Source: Pseudomonas sp. NFIX28 (lineage in GTDB: Bacteria > Pseudomonadota > Gammaproteobacteria > Pseudomonadales > Pseudomonadaceae). From it: a DNA stretch of 64,000 nt. The stretch is taken from the NCBI RefSeq assembly GCF_900107395.1, contig NZ_FNPW01000001.1:344077-408076 (forward strand), given 5' to 3'. The notes beneath the pieces were generated by a model. That model was not told the origin of the DNA. It ran no database searches and was given only the letters and a program-made list of their open reading frames with translations. Every line of letters begins with the position of its first letter. Positions within the stretch are counted from its first letter, which is position 1. Shown piece after piece: positions 43,481 to 53,132 of this stretch. A program made the translations under genes and the position numbers.

Positions 43481-46400
43481 TCAGGCGCCTGCTGCCGTGA
43501 GCAGTTGCGCCACCTCTTCGGGGTTGCGGCAACGCAACAGCTGTCCAGGCGATAGCGTCACGGCGAACTGCTCCTGCATCCGCGCCGATATGGCCTTCAA
43601 ATGCTGTGGGCGCAGACCCAGGCTGATGAAGTCCGCTGGGGCGGCGTTAGCGGTCTGCCCCAGCACCGCCAGGTAAATGTCCAGCACCTTGTCCCGCGCC
43701 GTTGGCAGGGCAGGGGCGTCGGCCGCTGGCTGGGTGCAGAGCAGGGCCCGTGCCCGCTGTCGGTCGACCTTGCCATTTTGCGAAAGCGGCAGCTCGGCGA
43801 CGCTGATGAAGCGCGTGGGTACATGCGACTGCGCAAGGTGCAAGCGCGCGTAGTTGCGCAGCTCGGTTGCACTCGGTGCTGCGCCGGCCGGGTCGCTGAC
43901 GTAGAGCGCACCAAGGCTTACCTCGCCTTGGCGCGGGTCACCGAAATCAACCACCAGCACCTGTCGGAGCGAGCGATGCGTACTCAACGCCATCTCGATA
44001 TCCGGCAGCGAAACCCGGACCCCACGCACTTTCACGTAGCCATTGACCCGGCTGTCGAAGAGCAAGGTGCCATCGGTGCGATAACGCCCGCAGTCGCCGG
44101 TTCGGAAAGCGCGGACCGGCAGGCCTTGTAGGTCGTTGACGGTGATGAAGTCGGTTTGGACTCGCTCGCTGCCTTGCAAGTAGCCCAGGGCCAGGTTGAC
44201 GCCGGCGGTGTGAATGCGCCCAACCACGCCCGCTGGGCAATGGCGACCCTGGTTATCCAGGACGTAATAGCTGTTGCCAGGCAGCGGTCGGCCATATGGG
44301 ATCTGCCCACGATCTTCCTCGCCGATTTCGTGCCAGATGCTCCAGATAGTGGTTTCGGTCGGGCCACCCAACGAGATCAACCGCGCGCCAGGCAACAGCT
44401 CGCGCAGTTCGGCAATCACCGTCGGCTTGATGTAGTCCCCCCCTTGGGCAATCAAGCGCAAGCTCTGCAATGCGTTGCCCGCGCGGCAGGCGAGGAGCAT
44501 TTCCAGCATGGCCGGCACGGAGCACCACAAGCTGACCCGATGCTGGGCGATCAACTGGTTCCAGCGCACCGCGTCCTTGTCCTCGCCCGGGCCAGGCAGC
44601 ACCAGTGTGGCGCCAGCGGTGAGGCAACCGAACACATCGAAAACCGACATGTCATGGTGCAACGGCGTCACCGACATGAATACGTCGCTGGCGGTCACGG
44701 CCCAGTTGGCCAGGGTGCTGCCGATCACGTTGCTGGTGGCGCGATTGTTCAGCACGACGCACTTCGGTTGGCCTGTCGTGCCGGAGGTATACAGGTAGTA
44801 CCCCGGGGCATCGTTCATTGACAGGTCGGCCAGCGTATCGGGTAGTGCCGCAGGCGTTGCAAGCAGCTCGCCGCTGGTGGCTGTCGGGTGCCCGACGGCT
44901 TGGGCATCGTTCAGCACCACCAGATCGGGCTGGCAATTGTCGAGCAGGTAGCGCCTTCTTTCTTCCGGCGCCGCAGCATCGATCGGCACCCATATCAGCC
45001 CCGCCAGTGCGCAGGCCAGCGTCAGCTGGGTGTGTTCGAAGCTACGCGGCAGGCAGATGGCGACCACCTGTCCCTGGCGCAGCCCGCGGGCTTGCAGGGC
45101 GGCCATGATGCGGGCCACGCCGTCACCGAGTTCGTTATAGCTCAGTTGCCGGTCTGCGCAGACCAGGGCGATTTTGCGGTTGCCCGGCGTAAACAGATTG
45201 CGCGCTATCTGACCGAGGAACCCATCACCGTAAGCCTCGTCAGGCGGGCTGTTCAAACGGTAATGGTGGGTGTCGATGATTGACGCTGCTTCCACCGCGA
45301 AATCGCTACTGCTAGCGATCCGTTCGATGGCGCGCCCCAGCGTATGCAGGATGTCGGTGACCAGCGGTTGCGCGAGCACCTCGCGGGCATAGTCGATGTC
45401 GAGCAGCAATGCCCCATCGGCATTGGCCGAGAAGCGGATGTCCATGGCTACCTGAGGCGTCTGGGTCAGCCCGTCGTGCAGGCGCATGGCGCTGTCGGCA
45501 GGGGCCGAAGGCCAGGACAGGCCGTTGGTGATGACCACGGGTAACACCGGGCCCGGGCCGCACCTGTCGAACAGCAGGCGCGCCAGATCCACTCCGGAAA
45601 ACGCCAGGTGCTGCAGGCCTTCCATCACGTCCACCTGCAAGCGGGTCGCACGCTCGACGAAACGCTCGTCGTCCGCTGTCCAGTTGATCGCAATAAAGCT
45701 TGAGCGGTTGGCGAATGCCGCGTCCGACAGTGGTGCAACGGGAATTGCCACGCACAAGTCGCCTTCGTTGACCCAGTGCGAAAGCACTTCGAGCACGACC
45801 GCCATCAGCGCGGAGTTCTTGAGCAGCCCTTGGCGGGCGCCGACCTTGCACAGTTTTGCAAAGCTTTCCTTGGGGACAAGCAGGCTTTCTCGTGCGTAGC
45901 GCGAAGCGCCAACCCGGTCCAGGGGCACCAGCCAGGGCAGACGCGGGGCGCCTGCGACGGGTGCCAGTTTGGTTGTCCAGTAGGCGGCGTCCACTTTTCG
46001 CTGCTCGCCCACATTCGCCTGTGCGGCTGTGGTCTCGCCCGACGGCTCTTGCGGCGTTAAGCCTTCGAACAATTCCAGCATCAACGTGGCGATCGAGCGC
46101 CCATCCAGAATCAACGCATCCATGCGGGCGAATACCACCAATTGCCTCTGGGCCAGCTTGAATACGGTGATGTTCCACGGCGCACGGTCCAGATCGAAGA
46201 TGGCATGCGCAAAGTCGTCCCGCCGGGCATCGATATCGGCCAGCGCGTCTTCGATCGAAAGGTGGCGAAGGTCGATTTCATCCAGATTCAACTGCTCGTC
46301 TTCGCTGACGTACTGCACCCGCTTGTTCGGGTCGATACGCGTGCGCAGGCCGGGATGGCGCCGGACCATTTCAGCCAGGCGGCTGCGCAGCAGGTCTAGC

Positions 46401-47818
46401 GCCATTGCGCCGCGGTATTCGCGAAACTCTTGCATGGCCACGCCGCCGAGCGGCATCTGTGTGCTGCGCCCCAGGAGATAGGCTTGTTGCAACGCATTCA
46501 GCGGCTGCGTCGATACCTTGCGGGGCAACGGCTGGTCGAAGGTGGCGGGGCTCTTGGCGACGTCGGTCACCAACGACAGGAATGCCTCGAACAGCCGCGT
46601 TACCCAAGTCTGCGGCAGGGCGTCCAGGCGGATATCCCAATTGATCAGGATGCCGCCGTCGGCGCAGGCAAATTGTGCGTCGAGCGCGACCTGCGGGCCT
46701 TGCGAGATCAGCCAGTTCATTGGCCCAAAGTTACGCCGCACGCGTTCGGAAAGCAGCTCGCCACCGGGCATATCCAGGGCGGCGGTAAATACCACGGGAG
46801 CCAACTGTGGTGAGCCATGATGGCGAGAAAGGTCGCGCATGACGTTCACGCCGGAGTAGGCGCAATGCTCGAGCAGGCTCACCATTTTTTGCGCCAGTTG
46901 AGTGCTCAGCGCTGCCGGGCTGGTGTCGGTCTGGTTCTCCACGTCGAGGATCAGCACATTGGCGAAATCGCCAATGATCTGGTCGACGTCGTCCAGCAGA
47001 GGGTGGCGCCAGAACGTCGGTACGTTGAGACGAAACCGAGGGTCGCCGGTGTGCGCGCCGAGCACGGCCGCAAACAACCCGAGCATCAGGTTCGACAGGG
47101 TGATCCTGCGCTGCCGTGCCAGTTGCGTCAGCGCCTGGCGTTGCTGCGGGTCAAGCCAACTGCTCAGGCGTTCGCTGCGGGCATGTGCTGGTTGCTGCTC
47201 GAGCAATGGCAGGCTCGGCGCCGGTGCGATGTCGCCCAGGCGCTCGCGCCACCAGTGGCGATCGCGGTCATGGGCGGCCTTGAGCCGGGCATCGGAGCCC
47301 GCGCGGTCCCACCAGTCGAAGAAGGTCGGCCGGGCTCCCGCTGGCTGCTCGTGGTTTTCATACCTGTCAGCCAGGTCTTCCATTAATGTGCGGAAACTAG
47401 AGGGATCGACGCCGATCATGTCGGTATCTACGTGCAGGCGGAACTGCTGGTCGGCGAGCAGGCTGATACTGAAACGCGCAGGATTGCCGTGCCGCAGGTC
47501 CAGCTGTTGATGGCTCCACAGTTCACGTTTGCGCAGCAGGTGCTGCGTTGCCTCCTGCGCGGTCATCGAGCGCAGGTCGTCGACCTCGAGCTGCGGTGCC
47601 TGGTCGACCGAGGCGACGCTTTGTCGACCGTCCTCGCTGATTCGCAAGCGCAGCATGGGGTGCATCGAAGCGACTTGGGCCAAGGCGCTGCGCAGCCTTT
47701 GCAGGTCAATGGCATGGCCGTCGAACTCTGCGTACAGATGAGCTGAAACTTTCCCTAGTGCCGCATGAGCAGTGCGCCCGATCCAACAGGCGGCTTGCAT
47801 CGAAGTTAACTCTCTCAT
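43481..47818 (-). CDS. NRPS Cy-Cy-A with a non-functional carrier domain
   Basis: 1445 aa. Cy1 spans about residues 1-430 with DxxxxDxxS intact (D133, D138, S141). Cy2 spans about 435-850, also intact (D567, D572, S575). The A domain spans about 870-1365: A3 [13 protein letters not shown]5 [10 protein letters not shown]7 [13 protein letters not shown]10 lysine K1350. Hand-aligned pocket residues are D1056 M1057 F1060 C1099 I1123 Q1125 L1150 I1158 W1159, closest to the Cys-type Cy-A code. A remnant carrier domain (about 1375-1440) reads [11 protein letters not shown], so the serine is replaced, as reported for AngR. It should couple salicylate from the aryl carrier to Cys or Thr loaded on the T-C protein and cyclise it. 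Confidence 0.88.
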   Translation of the reverse strand: MRELTSMQAACWIGRTAHAALGKVSAHLYAEFDGHAIDLQRLRSALAQVASMHPMLRLRISEDGRQSVASVDQAPQLEVDDLRSMTAQEATQHLLRKRELWSHQQLDLRHGNPARFSISLLADQQFRLHVDTDMIGVDPSSFRTLMEDLADRYENHEQPAGARPTFFDWWDRAGSDARLKAAHDRDRHWWRERLGDIAPAPSLPLLEQQPAHARSERLSSWLDPQQRQALTQLARQRRITLSNLMLGLFAAVLGAHTGDPRFRLNVPTFWRHPLLDDVDQIIGDFANVLILDVENQTDTSPAALSTQLAQKMVSLLEHCAYSGVNVMRDLSRHHGSPQLAPVVFTAALDMPGGELLSERVRRNFGPMNWLISQGPQVALDAQFACADGGILINWDIRLDALPQTWVTRLFEAFLSLVTDVAKSPATFDQPLPRKVSTQPLNALQQAYLLGRSTQMPLGGVAMQEFREYRGAMALDLLRSRLAEMVRRHPGLRTRIDPNKRVQYVSEDEQLNLDEIDLRHLSIEDALADIDARRDDFAHAIFDLDRAPWNITVFKLAQRQLVVFARMDALILDGRSIATLMLELFEGLTPQEPSGETTAAQANVGEQRKVDAAYWTTKLAPVAGAPRLPWLVPLDRVGASRYARESLLVPKESFAKLCKVGARQGLLKNSALMAVVLEVLSHWVNEGDLCVAIPVAPLSDAAFANRSSFIAINWTADDERFVERATRLQVDVMEGLQHLAFSGVDLARLLFDRCGPGPVLPVVITNGLSWPSAPADSAMRLHDGLTQTPQVAMDIRFSANADGALLLDIDYAREVLAQPLVTDILHTLGRAIERIASSSDFAVEAASIIDTHHYRLNSPPDEAYGDGFLGQIARNLFTPGNRKIALVCADRQLSYNELGDGVARIMAALQARGLRQGQVVAICLPRSFEHTQLTLACALAGLIWVPIDAAAPEERRRYLLDNCQPDLVVLNDAQAVGHPTATSGELLATPAALPDTLADLSMNDAPGYYLYTSGTTGQPKCVVLNNRATSNVIGSTLANWAVTASDVFMSVTPLHHDMSVFDVFGCLTAGATLVLPGPGEDKDAVRWNQLIAQHRVSLWCSVPAMLEMLLACRAGNALQSLRLIAQGGDYIKPTVIAELRELLPGARLISLGGPTETTIWSIWHEIGEEDRGQIPYGRPLPGNSYYVLDNQGRHCPAGVVGRIHTAGVNLALGYLQGSERVQTDFITVNDLQGLPVRAFRTGDCGRYRTDGTLLFDSRVNGYVKVRGVRVSLPDIEMALSTHRSLRQVLVVDFGDPRQGEVSLGALYVSDPAGAAPSATELRNYARLHLAQSHVPTRFISVAELPLSQNGKVDRQRARALLCTQPAADAPALPTARDKVLDIYLAVLGQTANAAPADFISLGLRPQHLKAISARMQEQFAVTLSPGQLLRCRNPEEVAQLLTAAGA

Positions 47819-47879
47819 GGATCACTCATATCACGTCATTGACAAGCCATAAGAAATGGCGTCCTCTATTATTAGAAAC

Positions 47880-47898
47880 GAGAATGATTAAGTTTCAA
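47880..47898. promoter_or_regulatory. Candidate Fur box between divergent NRPS and isochorismate synthase genes
   Basis: GAGAATGATTAAGTTTCAA keeps 8 of the first 9 and about 11 of 19 Fur-consensus positions by hand count. It lies in the 118-bp divergent promoter region and could repress both directions in iron-rich conditions. Confidence 0.5.
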
Positions 47899-47936
47899 GA
47901 GAAATTTTGACCAGCTAGCATGGAGGCTGATGCAAG

Positions 47937-49109
47937 ATGAGAACAAGCGTCCTCAGGGCGAGTGACATCGACAAGGCACAACAGGAAACGAGTTTCTCAT
48001 TCACCTCAGGTGATCGAGAATTGGTGGTCAGTGGTGCGATGCAGCGGGTTGAAACCCCTGCCGTTGGTGGGGATGACCCAGAAAGTGTGTTTCAGAAGGC
48101 GGTTGCGCGTGCTTTCGAACGTGCCCGCCAAGCAGGCCAGGCGAACCCGATCATGGTCGGCGCCGTTCCGTTCGACCCCGCCGAGGCTTCCTGCCTCTAT
48201 ATCCCCGAACACGCCGAATGGCGTACACGCAATGCAGAAGCGGAAGCAGAGGGCGCGAGCGCCGCATTGCCCGAGCTGCTCGAACAACACGACATACCCG
48301 GCGAACACGCCTTCAAGCGCTCGGTGGAGCATGCCATCGTCAACTTCCGCCACAGCGATGTGCGCAAGGCGGTGCTTTCCACTCAACGTGAGCTGGTGTT
48401 CGCACAGGACGTCGATGCTGAGATTGTCGAGCGCAACCTGCGTGCGCAGAACCCAAGCGGTTACCACTTCCGCGTGCCGATGGGCGATGGCGGGGTACTG
48501 CTAGGCGTCAGCCCGGAGCTGCTTGTGCGCAAGGAAGGGCCGAGCTTCATTTCCAATCCGCTGGCCGGTTCGGCCAAGCGCATGGCCGATGCCGAGGCTG
48601 ACCGCCGTAATGCCGCGTGGTTGGCGGCCTCGGAAAAAGATCACTACGAGCACCAATTCGTTACCAGCGATATCGCCTCCCGGGTGGGCGAATGGTGCAC
48701 CCGCCTGGATGTGCCCGAGCGTCCCTCCCTGATCAGTACGCCGGCGCTGTGGCATCTGTCTACACGCATAGAGGGCAACCTGATCGACCCGGGCGTGACA
48801 GCCTTGCAGCTCGCCTGCCGGCTGCACCCTACACCGGCCGTATGCGGTTTCCCTACCGAGCGCGCGCGGCGTTTGATCCGCTTCGTCGAAGCGGCCGAGC
48901 GCGGGCTTTTCACCGGCATGGTGGGATGGTGCGATGCACAGGGTAACGGGGAATGGGTCGTGACCATTCGCTGCGGCACGATCAGGCGCAATCGTGTCCG
49001 GCTGTTTGCCGGCGCAGGCATCGTCGAAGCCTCGCAGCCTGAAATGGAATGGGCGGAAGTCCAGACCAAGCTACGCACCATGCTGCGTGCTTGCGGATTG
49101 CCCCACTGA
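47937..49109 (+). CDS. pmsC: Isochorismate synthase
   Basis: A 390-aa chorismate-utilising enzyme of the EntC/PchA type. Conserved C-terminal pattern: YHFRVPMGDGGVLLGVSPE, ISNPLAGSAKR (about 200), KDHYEHQFVTSDIASRVGEW, STRIEGNL, LHPTPAVCGFPTERAR and CGTIRRNRVRLFAGAGIVE. It converts chorismate to isochorismate in the cytoplasm. With the PchB-like lyase in the same operon it yields salicylate. GGAGG precedes the ATG by 10 nt. It is the first gene of a four-gene set in the order pmsC-E-A-B. Confidence 0.9.
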   Translation: MRTSVLRASDIDKAQQETSFSFTSGDRELVVSGAMQRVETPAVGGDDPESVFQKAVARAFERARQAGQANPIMVGAVPFDPAEASCLYIPEHAEWRTRNAEAEAEGASAALPELLEQHDIPGEHAFKRSVEHAIVNFRHSDVRKAVLSTQRELVFAQDVDAEIVERNLRAQNPSGYHFRVPMGDGGVLLGVSPELLVRKEGPSFISNPLAGSAKRMADAEADRRNAAWLAASEKDHYEHQFVTSDIASRVGEWCTRLDVPERPSLISTPALWHLSTRIEGNLIDPGVTALQLACRLHPTPAVCGFPTERARRLIRFVEAAERGLFTGMVGWCDAQGNGEWVVTIRCGTIRRNRVRLFAGAGIVEASQPEMEWAEVQTKLRTMLRACGLPH

Positions 49110-49136
49110 ACCAAAACTTCTGATGTGTGAAACCTT

Positions 49137-50972
49137 ATGACTCTTGAATTCAATCACTGGCCTCAGGACAGAGCTCAGCGCTATCGCGATCATGGCTACT
49201 GGATCGACCAGCCACTTACGCAGATTCTGCAGCAGCGTTGCCAAGCCCAGCCGAATGCGCTGGCGGTAATCTGTGGAGAGCGGAGTTTCACTTACGCCGA
49301 ACTCGATCGACTGTCCTCCAACCTGGCTTCGCGCCTGGCGGCGCGAGGGCTTGGCCAAGGCGATACGGCGCTGGTGCAACTGCCAAACGTCGCCGAATTC
49401 TATGTGGCGCTGTTTGCCCTGCTCAAAGCCGGCGTTGCGCCGCTCATGGCGTTGTACAGCCACCGCAAGCTGGAGCTGACCTCATACGCCAGCCAGATCC
49501 TGCCGAAACTGTTGATTGCCTCCCGCGATCATGAAGTGTTTCGCGACGACAGCTACGTTGCGCTCTTCGAGCAAGCCGGCGCCCAGCCGCAGGTCACTTT
49601 GTTCCTGGGCGAGCCCGAGGCTGAGCGAAGCCTTGCACAGTTGCTCGACAGCCCCAGCGACCGCCCGGTGCATTACGCACCCACGGCAGCGGATGAAGTG
49701 GCGTTGTTCCAGTTGTCGGGCGGCAGCACCGGTACCCCGAAGCTCATCCCGCGCACGCACAACGATTACTACTACAACGCCCGCGCCTGCGCCGACGTCT
49801 GTGCACTGACGACCCGTAGCCGTTTCCTCTGCGCGGTGCCCGCGGCGCACAACTTCCTGCTCAGCTCCCCAGGTGCCCTGGGCATCATGCATGCCGGAGG
49901 CTGCGTGGTCATGGCCGCGAACCCGGAGCCTTTGACTTGTTTCGAGCTGATCCATCGGCACGAAGTCAATACCGTGGCCCTGGTCCCTAGCGCTGTCGCG
50001 CTCTGGTTGCAGGCTGCACCGCAGCACCGTGAGCAGTTGCAATCGCTGGAGTACCTGCAGGTCGGCGGCGCAGTGTTCGCCGACTCTCTGGCACGCCAGG
50101 TACCCGAGGTGCTCGGTTGCAAGTTGCAGCAGGTGTTCGGCATGGCCGAGGGGCTGATCAACTACACCCGCCTGGACGATAGTGATGAACAGATCTTCAC
50201 CACCCAGGGACGCCCGATCAGCGCGGCAGACGAAATCAAGATCGTGGACGAGGAGGGCGTGCCCGTCGCACTTGGCGAAACCGGCATGCTCGCCACCCGC
50301 GGCCCTTACACCTTCTGCGGTTACTACAAAAGCCCGGAGCAGAACGTCAAGGCGTTTGACCAGGACGGCTTCTATTACTCCGGTGATCTGGTGCAGATGA
50401 CTGCCACCGGCGACCTGCGAGTAGTCGGGCGGATCAAGGACCAGATCAACCGCGGTGGCGAGAAGGTGGCCTCGGAAGAGATCGAGAACCTGTTGGTGCT
50501 GCATCCGGAGGTCACCCATGCCGGGCTGGTGGCCATGCCCGATGAAAAACTGGGTGAGAAGAGCTGCGCATTTGTCGTTACGCGCAACCCCAACCTCAAG
50601 GCGCCGGCGCTCAGGCGTCACTTGCTGGATCTGGGCATCGCCGAATACAAGTTGCCGGACCGCATCCGCATGATCGAGGTCATGCCGCTTACTGCCGTGG
50701 GCAAGATCGACAAGAAGCAGCTGCGTCACCTGTTGGCGGTGGATACCACTCGCCAGTGGTTGCAGTCGCGGTTGGTGCAACTGCTCGAGGATGGCGATGA
50801 GCTTGATCCAGAGGAAAACCTGATCTTCTACGGCCTGGATTCCCTGCAAGTCATGAAGCTGGCCACCGAGCTCAAGGAGCGTGGCATTGCGGTGAGCTTT
50901 GAAGAGCTGGCCAGCGCCCCCACCCTGGCGGGTTGGTGGTCGCTCGTGGAAGCGCGCCAGAAGGCTGCCTGA
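49137..50972 (+). CDS. pmsE: Aryl-AMP ligase with fused aryl carrier domain
   Basis: 611 aa. Residues 1-535 are a stand-alone-type aryl adenylating domain: P-loop LSGGSTGTPKLIPRTHNDYY (about 195), substrate loop HNFLLSSPGALG (238-249), A5 QVFGMAEGLINYTR (about 332), A8 RIKDQINRGGEKVASEEIE, and A10 lysine in TAVGKIDKK. Residues about 540-611 are an aryl carrier domain with serine S569 in YGLDSLQVMKL. It activates salicylate and loads it on its own carrier. The pocket has Ser at the position where, as I recall, salicylate ligases have Cys and dihydroxybenzoate ligases Ser, so it may accept both. It follows pmsC by 27 bp. Confidence 0.9.
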   Translation: MTLEFNHWPQDRAQRYRDHGYWIDQPLTQILQQRCQAQPNALAVICGERSFTYAELDRLSSNLASRLAARGLGQGDTALVQLPNVAEFYVALFALLKAGVAPLMALYSHRKLELTSYASQILPKLLIASRDHEVFRDDSYVALFEQAGAQPQVTLFLGEPEAERSLAQLLDSPSDRPVHYAPTAADEVALFQLSGGSTGTPKLIPRTHNDYYYNARACADVCALTTRSRFLCAVPAAHNFLLSSPGALGIMHAGGCVVMAANPEPLTCFELIHRHEVNTVALVPSAVALWLQAAPQHREQLQSLEYLQVGGAVFADSLARQVPEVLGCKLQQVFGMAEGLINYTRLDDSDEQIFTTQGRPISAADEIKIVDEEGVPVALGETGMLATRGPYTFCGYYKSPEQNVKAFDQDGFYYSGDLVQMTATGDLRVVGRIKDQINRGGEKVASEEIENLLVLHPEVTHAGLVAMPDEKLGEKSCAFVVTRNPNLKAPALRRHLLDLGIAEYKLPDRIRMIEVMPLTAVGKIDKKQLRHLLAVDTTRQWLQSRLVQLLEDGDELDPEENLIFYGLDSLQVMKLATELKERGIAVSFEELASAPTLAGWWSLVEARQKAA

Positions 50973-50983
50973 CAGCCAGCAGC

Positions 50984-51009
50984 AGGCCGCACCGGCTAGG
51001 GTGCGGCCT
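50984..51009 (+). terminator. Hairpin between pmsE and pmsA
   Basis: AGGCCGCAC and GTGCGGCCT form a perfect 9-bp stem with an 8-nt loop, just before a short TT. It may act as a weak terminator or as an mRNA-stabilising element that lowers downstream expression. Confidence 0.55.
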
Positions 51010-51036
51010 TTGAGGTCAGTTTAAAAGGAGTTGAAT

Positions 51037-52263
51037 ATGACTTTGTCTTTCGCCGATAAAACCCGGCTGGATGAGTTTTGGCAGCATTGCCTGGAACATC
51101 AGTTTTTCAACATTGGCTACCCGGAAAACGCCGACTTCGATTACTCGGCGCTGCATCGCTTTCTGCGCTTTTCCATCAACAACTGTGGAGACTGGGCGGC
51201 CCCCAGCAATTATGTGCTGAACACCTTCGACTTCGAGAAAGAGGTGATGGCGTATTTCTCCGAGCTGTTCGACATTCGCCTGGAGGACAGCTGGGGCTAC
51301 GTCACCAACGGCGGCACCGAAGGCAACATGTTCGGTTGTTACCTGGGCCGTGAGCTGTTTCCCGACGGCACCTTCTATTACTCCAAGGACACCCATTATT
51401 CGGTGGCGAAAATCGTCAAGCTGCTGCGGATCAAATGCCGCGCGGTCGAATCCCTGCCCAATGGCGAGATCGACTACGACGACCTCCTGGCGAAGATTGC
51501 TGCCGACAACGAGCGCCACCCGATCATCTTCGTCAACATCGGCACGACCATGCGCGGAGCGGTCGACAACATTGCAGTCATCCAGCACCGCCTGCAACAG
51601 GCAGGCATTGCCCGCAAGGATTACTACCTGCACGCCGATGCGGCACTGAGTGGGATGATCCTGCCTTTTGTCGATCAGCCGCAGCCGTTTACCTTTGCCG
51701 ATGGCATCGATTCGATCTGCGTCTCCGGCCACAAGATGATCGGTTCGCCGATCCCCTGCGGGATTGTCGTGGCCAAGCGCGACAACGTCGAGCGCATCTC
51801 CGTCGACGTCGATTACATCAGCGCCAGTGACAAGACCATCAGCGGTTCACGCAATGGCCATACGCCGATGATGATGTGGGCGGCGCTACGCAGTTACTCG
51901 CCGGCGCAATGGCGCCGCCGCGTCCAGCACAGCCTGGTGATCGCCCAGCATGCCGTCGACCGGATGCAGGCCGCGGGCATTGCGGCCTGGCGCAATGAAA
52001 ACTCGATCACCGTGGTGTTCCCGTGCCCCTCTGCGCGTATCGCGAAGAAATACAGCCTGGCGACATCCGGTGATAACGCACACCTGATCACCACGCCCCA
52101 TCATCGGGATACCCGTATGGTTGACGCACTGATCGACGAGATCATTGCCGAAACACAGCCGGAAGTCTGGCGTGCAAAACGCGACGACAGCGATGACCAT
52201 ACCGCCGGCATTCGGCTGCAGACGCACGTCCGCATGCCTGATTCGCGCTTCGATGTCATATGA
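51037..52263 (+). CDS. pmsA: PLP-dependent histidine decarboxylase
   Basis: A 408-aa group II decarboxylase. Key segments: [19 protein letters not shown] (PLP phosphate, about 90), the stacking region [27 protein letters not shown] aspartate region, and the Schiff-base lysine in [15 protein letters not shown] (about 232). It matches the bacterial histidine decarboxylases of siderophore loci (AngH, BasG). It makes histamine, which is then N-hydroxylated. AAGGAG at 51025-51030 supports ATG 51037 over TTG 51031. The C-terminal tail is about 25 residues longer than I expect for the family, and its role is unknown. Confidence 0.9.
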   Translation: MTLSFADKTRLDEFWQHCLEHQFFNIGYPENADFDYSALHRFLRFSINNCGDWAAPSNYVLNTFDFEKEVMAYFSELFDIRLEDSWGYVTNGGTEGNMFGCYLGRELFPDGTFYYSKDTHYSVAKIVKLLRIKCRAVESLPNGEIDYDDLLAKIAADNERHPIIFVNIGTTMRGAVDNIAVIQHRLQQAGIARKDYYLHADAALSGMILPFVDQPQPFTFADGIDSICVSGHKMIGSPIPCGIVVAKRDNVERISVDVDYISASDKTISGSRNGHTPMMMWAALRSYSPAQWRRRVQHSLVIAQHAVDRMQAAGIAAWRNENSITVVFPCPSARIAKKYSLATSGDNAHLITTPHHRDTRMVDALIDEIIAETQPEVWRAKRDDSDDHTAGIRLQTHVRMPDSRFDVI

Positions 52264-52308
52264 ACATTCCCCGACGATTTCCACCTCTGCAGATTTGAGA
52301 CACTCACA

Positions 52309-52626
52309 ATGTTGCCACTGAAAAGCCCTGATGCCTGCACCAGCCTTGACGATATCCGGGCGGGTATTGACCACCATGACCGGCAAATCTTCGAGGCGCT
52401 CGAAAAACGCCTGGGCTACGTCAAGGCTGCCACGCAATTCAAGGCCAATGAGCAGGCCATTCCGGCCCCGGAACGGGTCGCCGCGATGCTTGAACAGCGC
52501 CTCGCGTGGGCCGCTGACGCCGGGTTTGACCCGGCCTTCATCAAAACGCTGTACGAACACATCATCCATTGGAACATCCAGCAGCAAATACTCCACTGGC
52601 GTTCGCTTCATCCCGCGCAATCCTGA
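52309..52626 (+). CDS. pmsB: Isochorismate-pyruvate lyase (PchB-like)
   Basis: A 105-aa AroQ-fold enzyme. Helix 1: LDDIRAGIDHHDRQIFEALE, then KRLGYVKAATQFKANE, PAPERVAAMLEQRLAWA, and IIHWNIQQQILHW. The active-site residues of PchB (two Arg, the Lys of the FKA motif and the C-terminal Gln) all have counterparts. It removes pyruvate from isochorismate to give salicylate. Its presence, and the absence of entA/entB-type genes, argues for salicylate as the native starter. It lies 45 bp after pmsA. Confidence 0.92.
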   Translation: MLPLKSPDACTSLDDIRAGIDHHDRQIFEALEKRLGYVKAATQFKANEQAIPAPERVAAMLEQRLAWAADAGFDPAFIKTLYEHIIHWNIQQQILHWRSLHPAQS

Positions 52627-52640
52627 TTGCACGGCAGCTT

Positions 52641-52659
52641 CGGGCCGCCAGGCGGCCCG
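52641..52659 (+). terminator. GC-rich hairpin after pmsB
   Basis: CGGGCCGCC-A-GGCGGCCCG is a perfect inverted repeat with no T-run. It lies between pmsB and the small Fur-like gene and may attenuate read-through. Confidence 0.5.
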
Positions 52660-52700
52660 ACTCGAGAAACATTGGTTTGCGGTACGCCAGGGAGGCGTCA

Positions 52701-53024
52701 ATGTACAGAGCGTTCGACTGCAGCAGCAGTAATGAACATATCCACGAGTTGCTTCAGCGCTACGGCTTACGCAGCAGTTTGCTGAGGCTCAAGATCATCG
52801 GCATCCTGCAAGATGCGGTTGCGCAAGGCAGATCCATAAGCGTGCGGGATGTGCATGAAAAGCTCCATGCCCTGGAGCTGACGGTCATCAGTATCCGTGA
52901 AGCGCTCAAGCGGTTGTCTGCCGTCGGGGTGATTGTGGCCAACCCGGACAGGACTTACAGCCTGGCGGCCGAGGCGCTGCTCATGCTGGGAACCGGGCAG
53001 CAGCCGCAAGGCCGTGTGGCCTGA
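52701..53024 (+). CDS. Small Fur-like winged-helix protein lacking the metal domain
   Basis: A 107-aa protein starting at ATG 52701 with GGAGG just upstream. Residues about 10-90 have the helix-turn-helix and wing of Fur-family DNA-binding domains (ELLQRYGLRSSLLRLKIIGI, SVRDVHEKLHALELTVISIR, GVIVANPDRTYSL). The C-terminal metal-binding and dimerisation domain of Fur (HHH/CxxC motifs) is absent, so it cannot sense iron in the usual way. It may compete with Fur, need a partner, or bind another signal. Its place at the end of the biosynthetic operon suggests local control. Function is not demonstrated. Confidence 0.75.
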   Translation: MYRAFDCSSSNEHIHELLQRYGLRSSLLRLKIIGILQDAVAQGRSISVRDVHEKLHALELTVISIREALKRLSAVGVIVANPDRTYSLAAEALLMLGTGQQPQGRVA

Positions 53025-53132
53025 CTCGCAGAGGCTGACGCCATCGTGTAGCTCGGGACGAGCTCCGCGCATCGACCGCGGTTGAACACGGCGCGGGCTT
53101 CATGGGGCGTGCGGGGCGCCGTCCTGCAAGCT

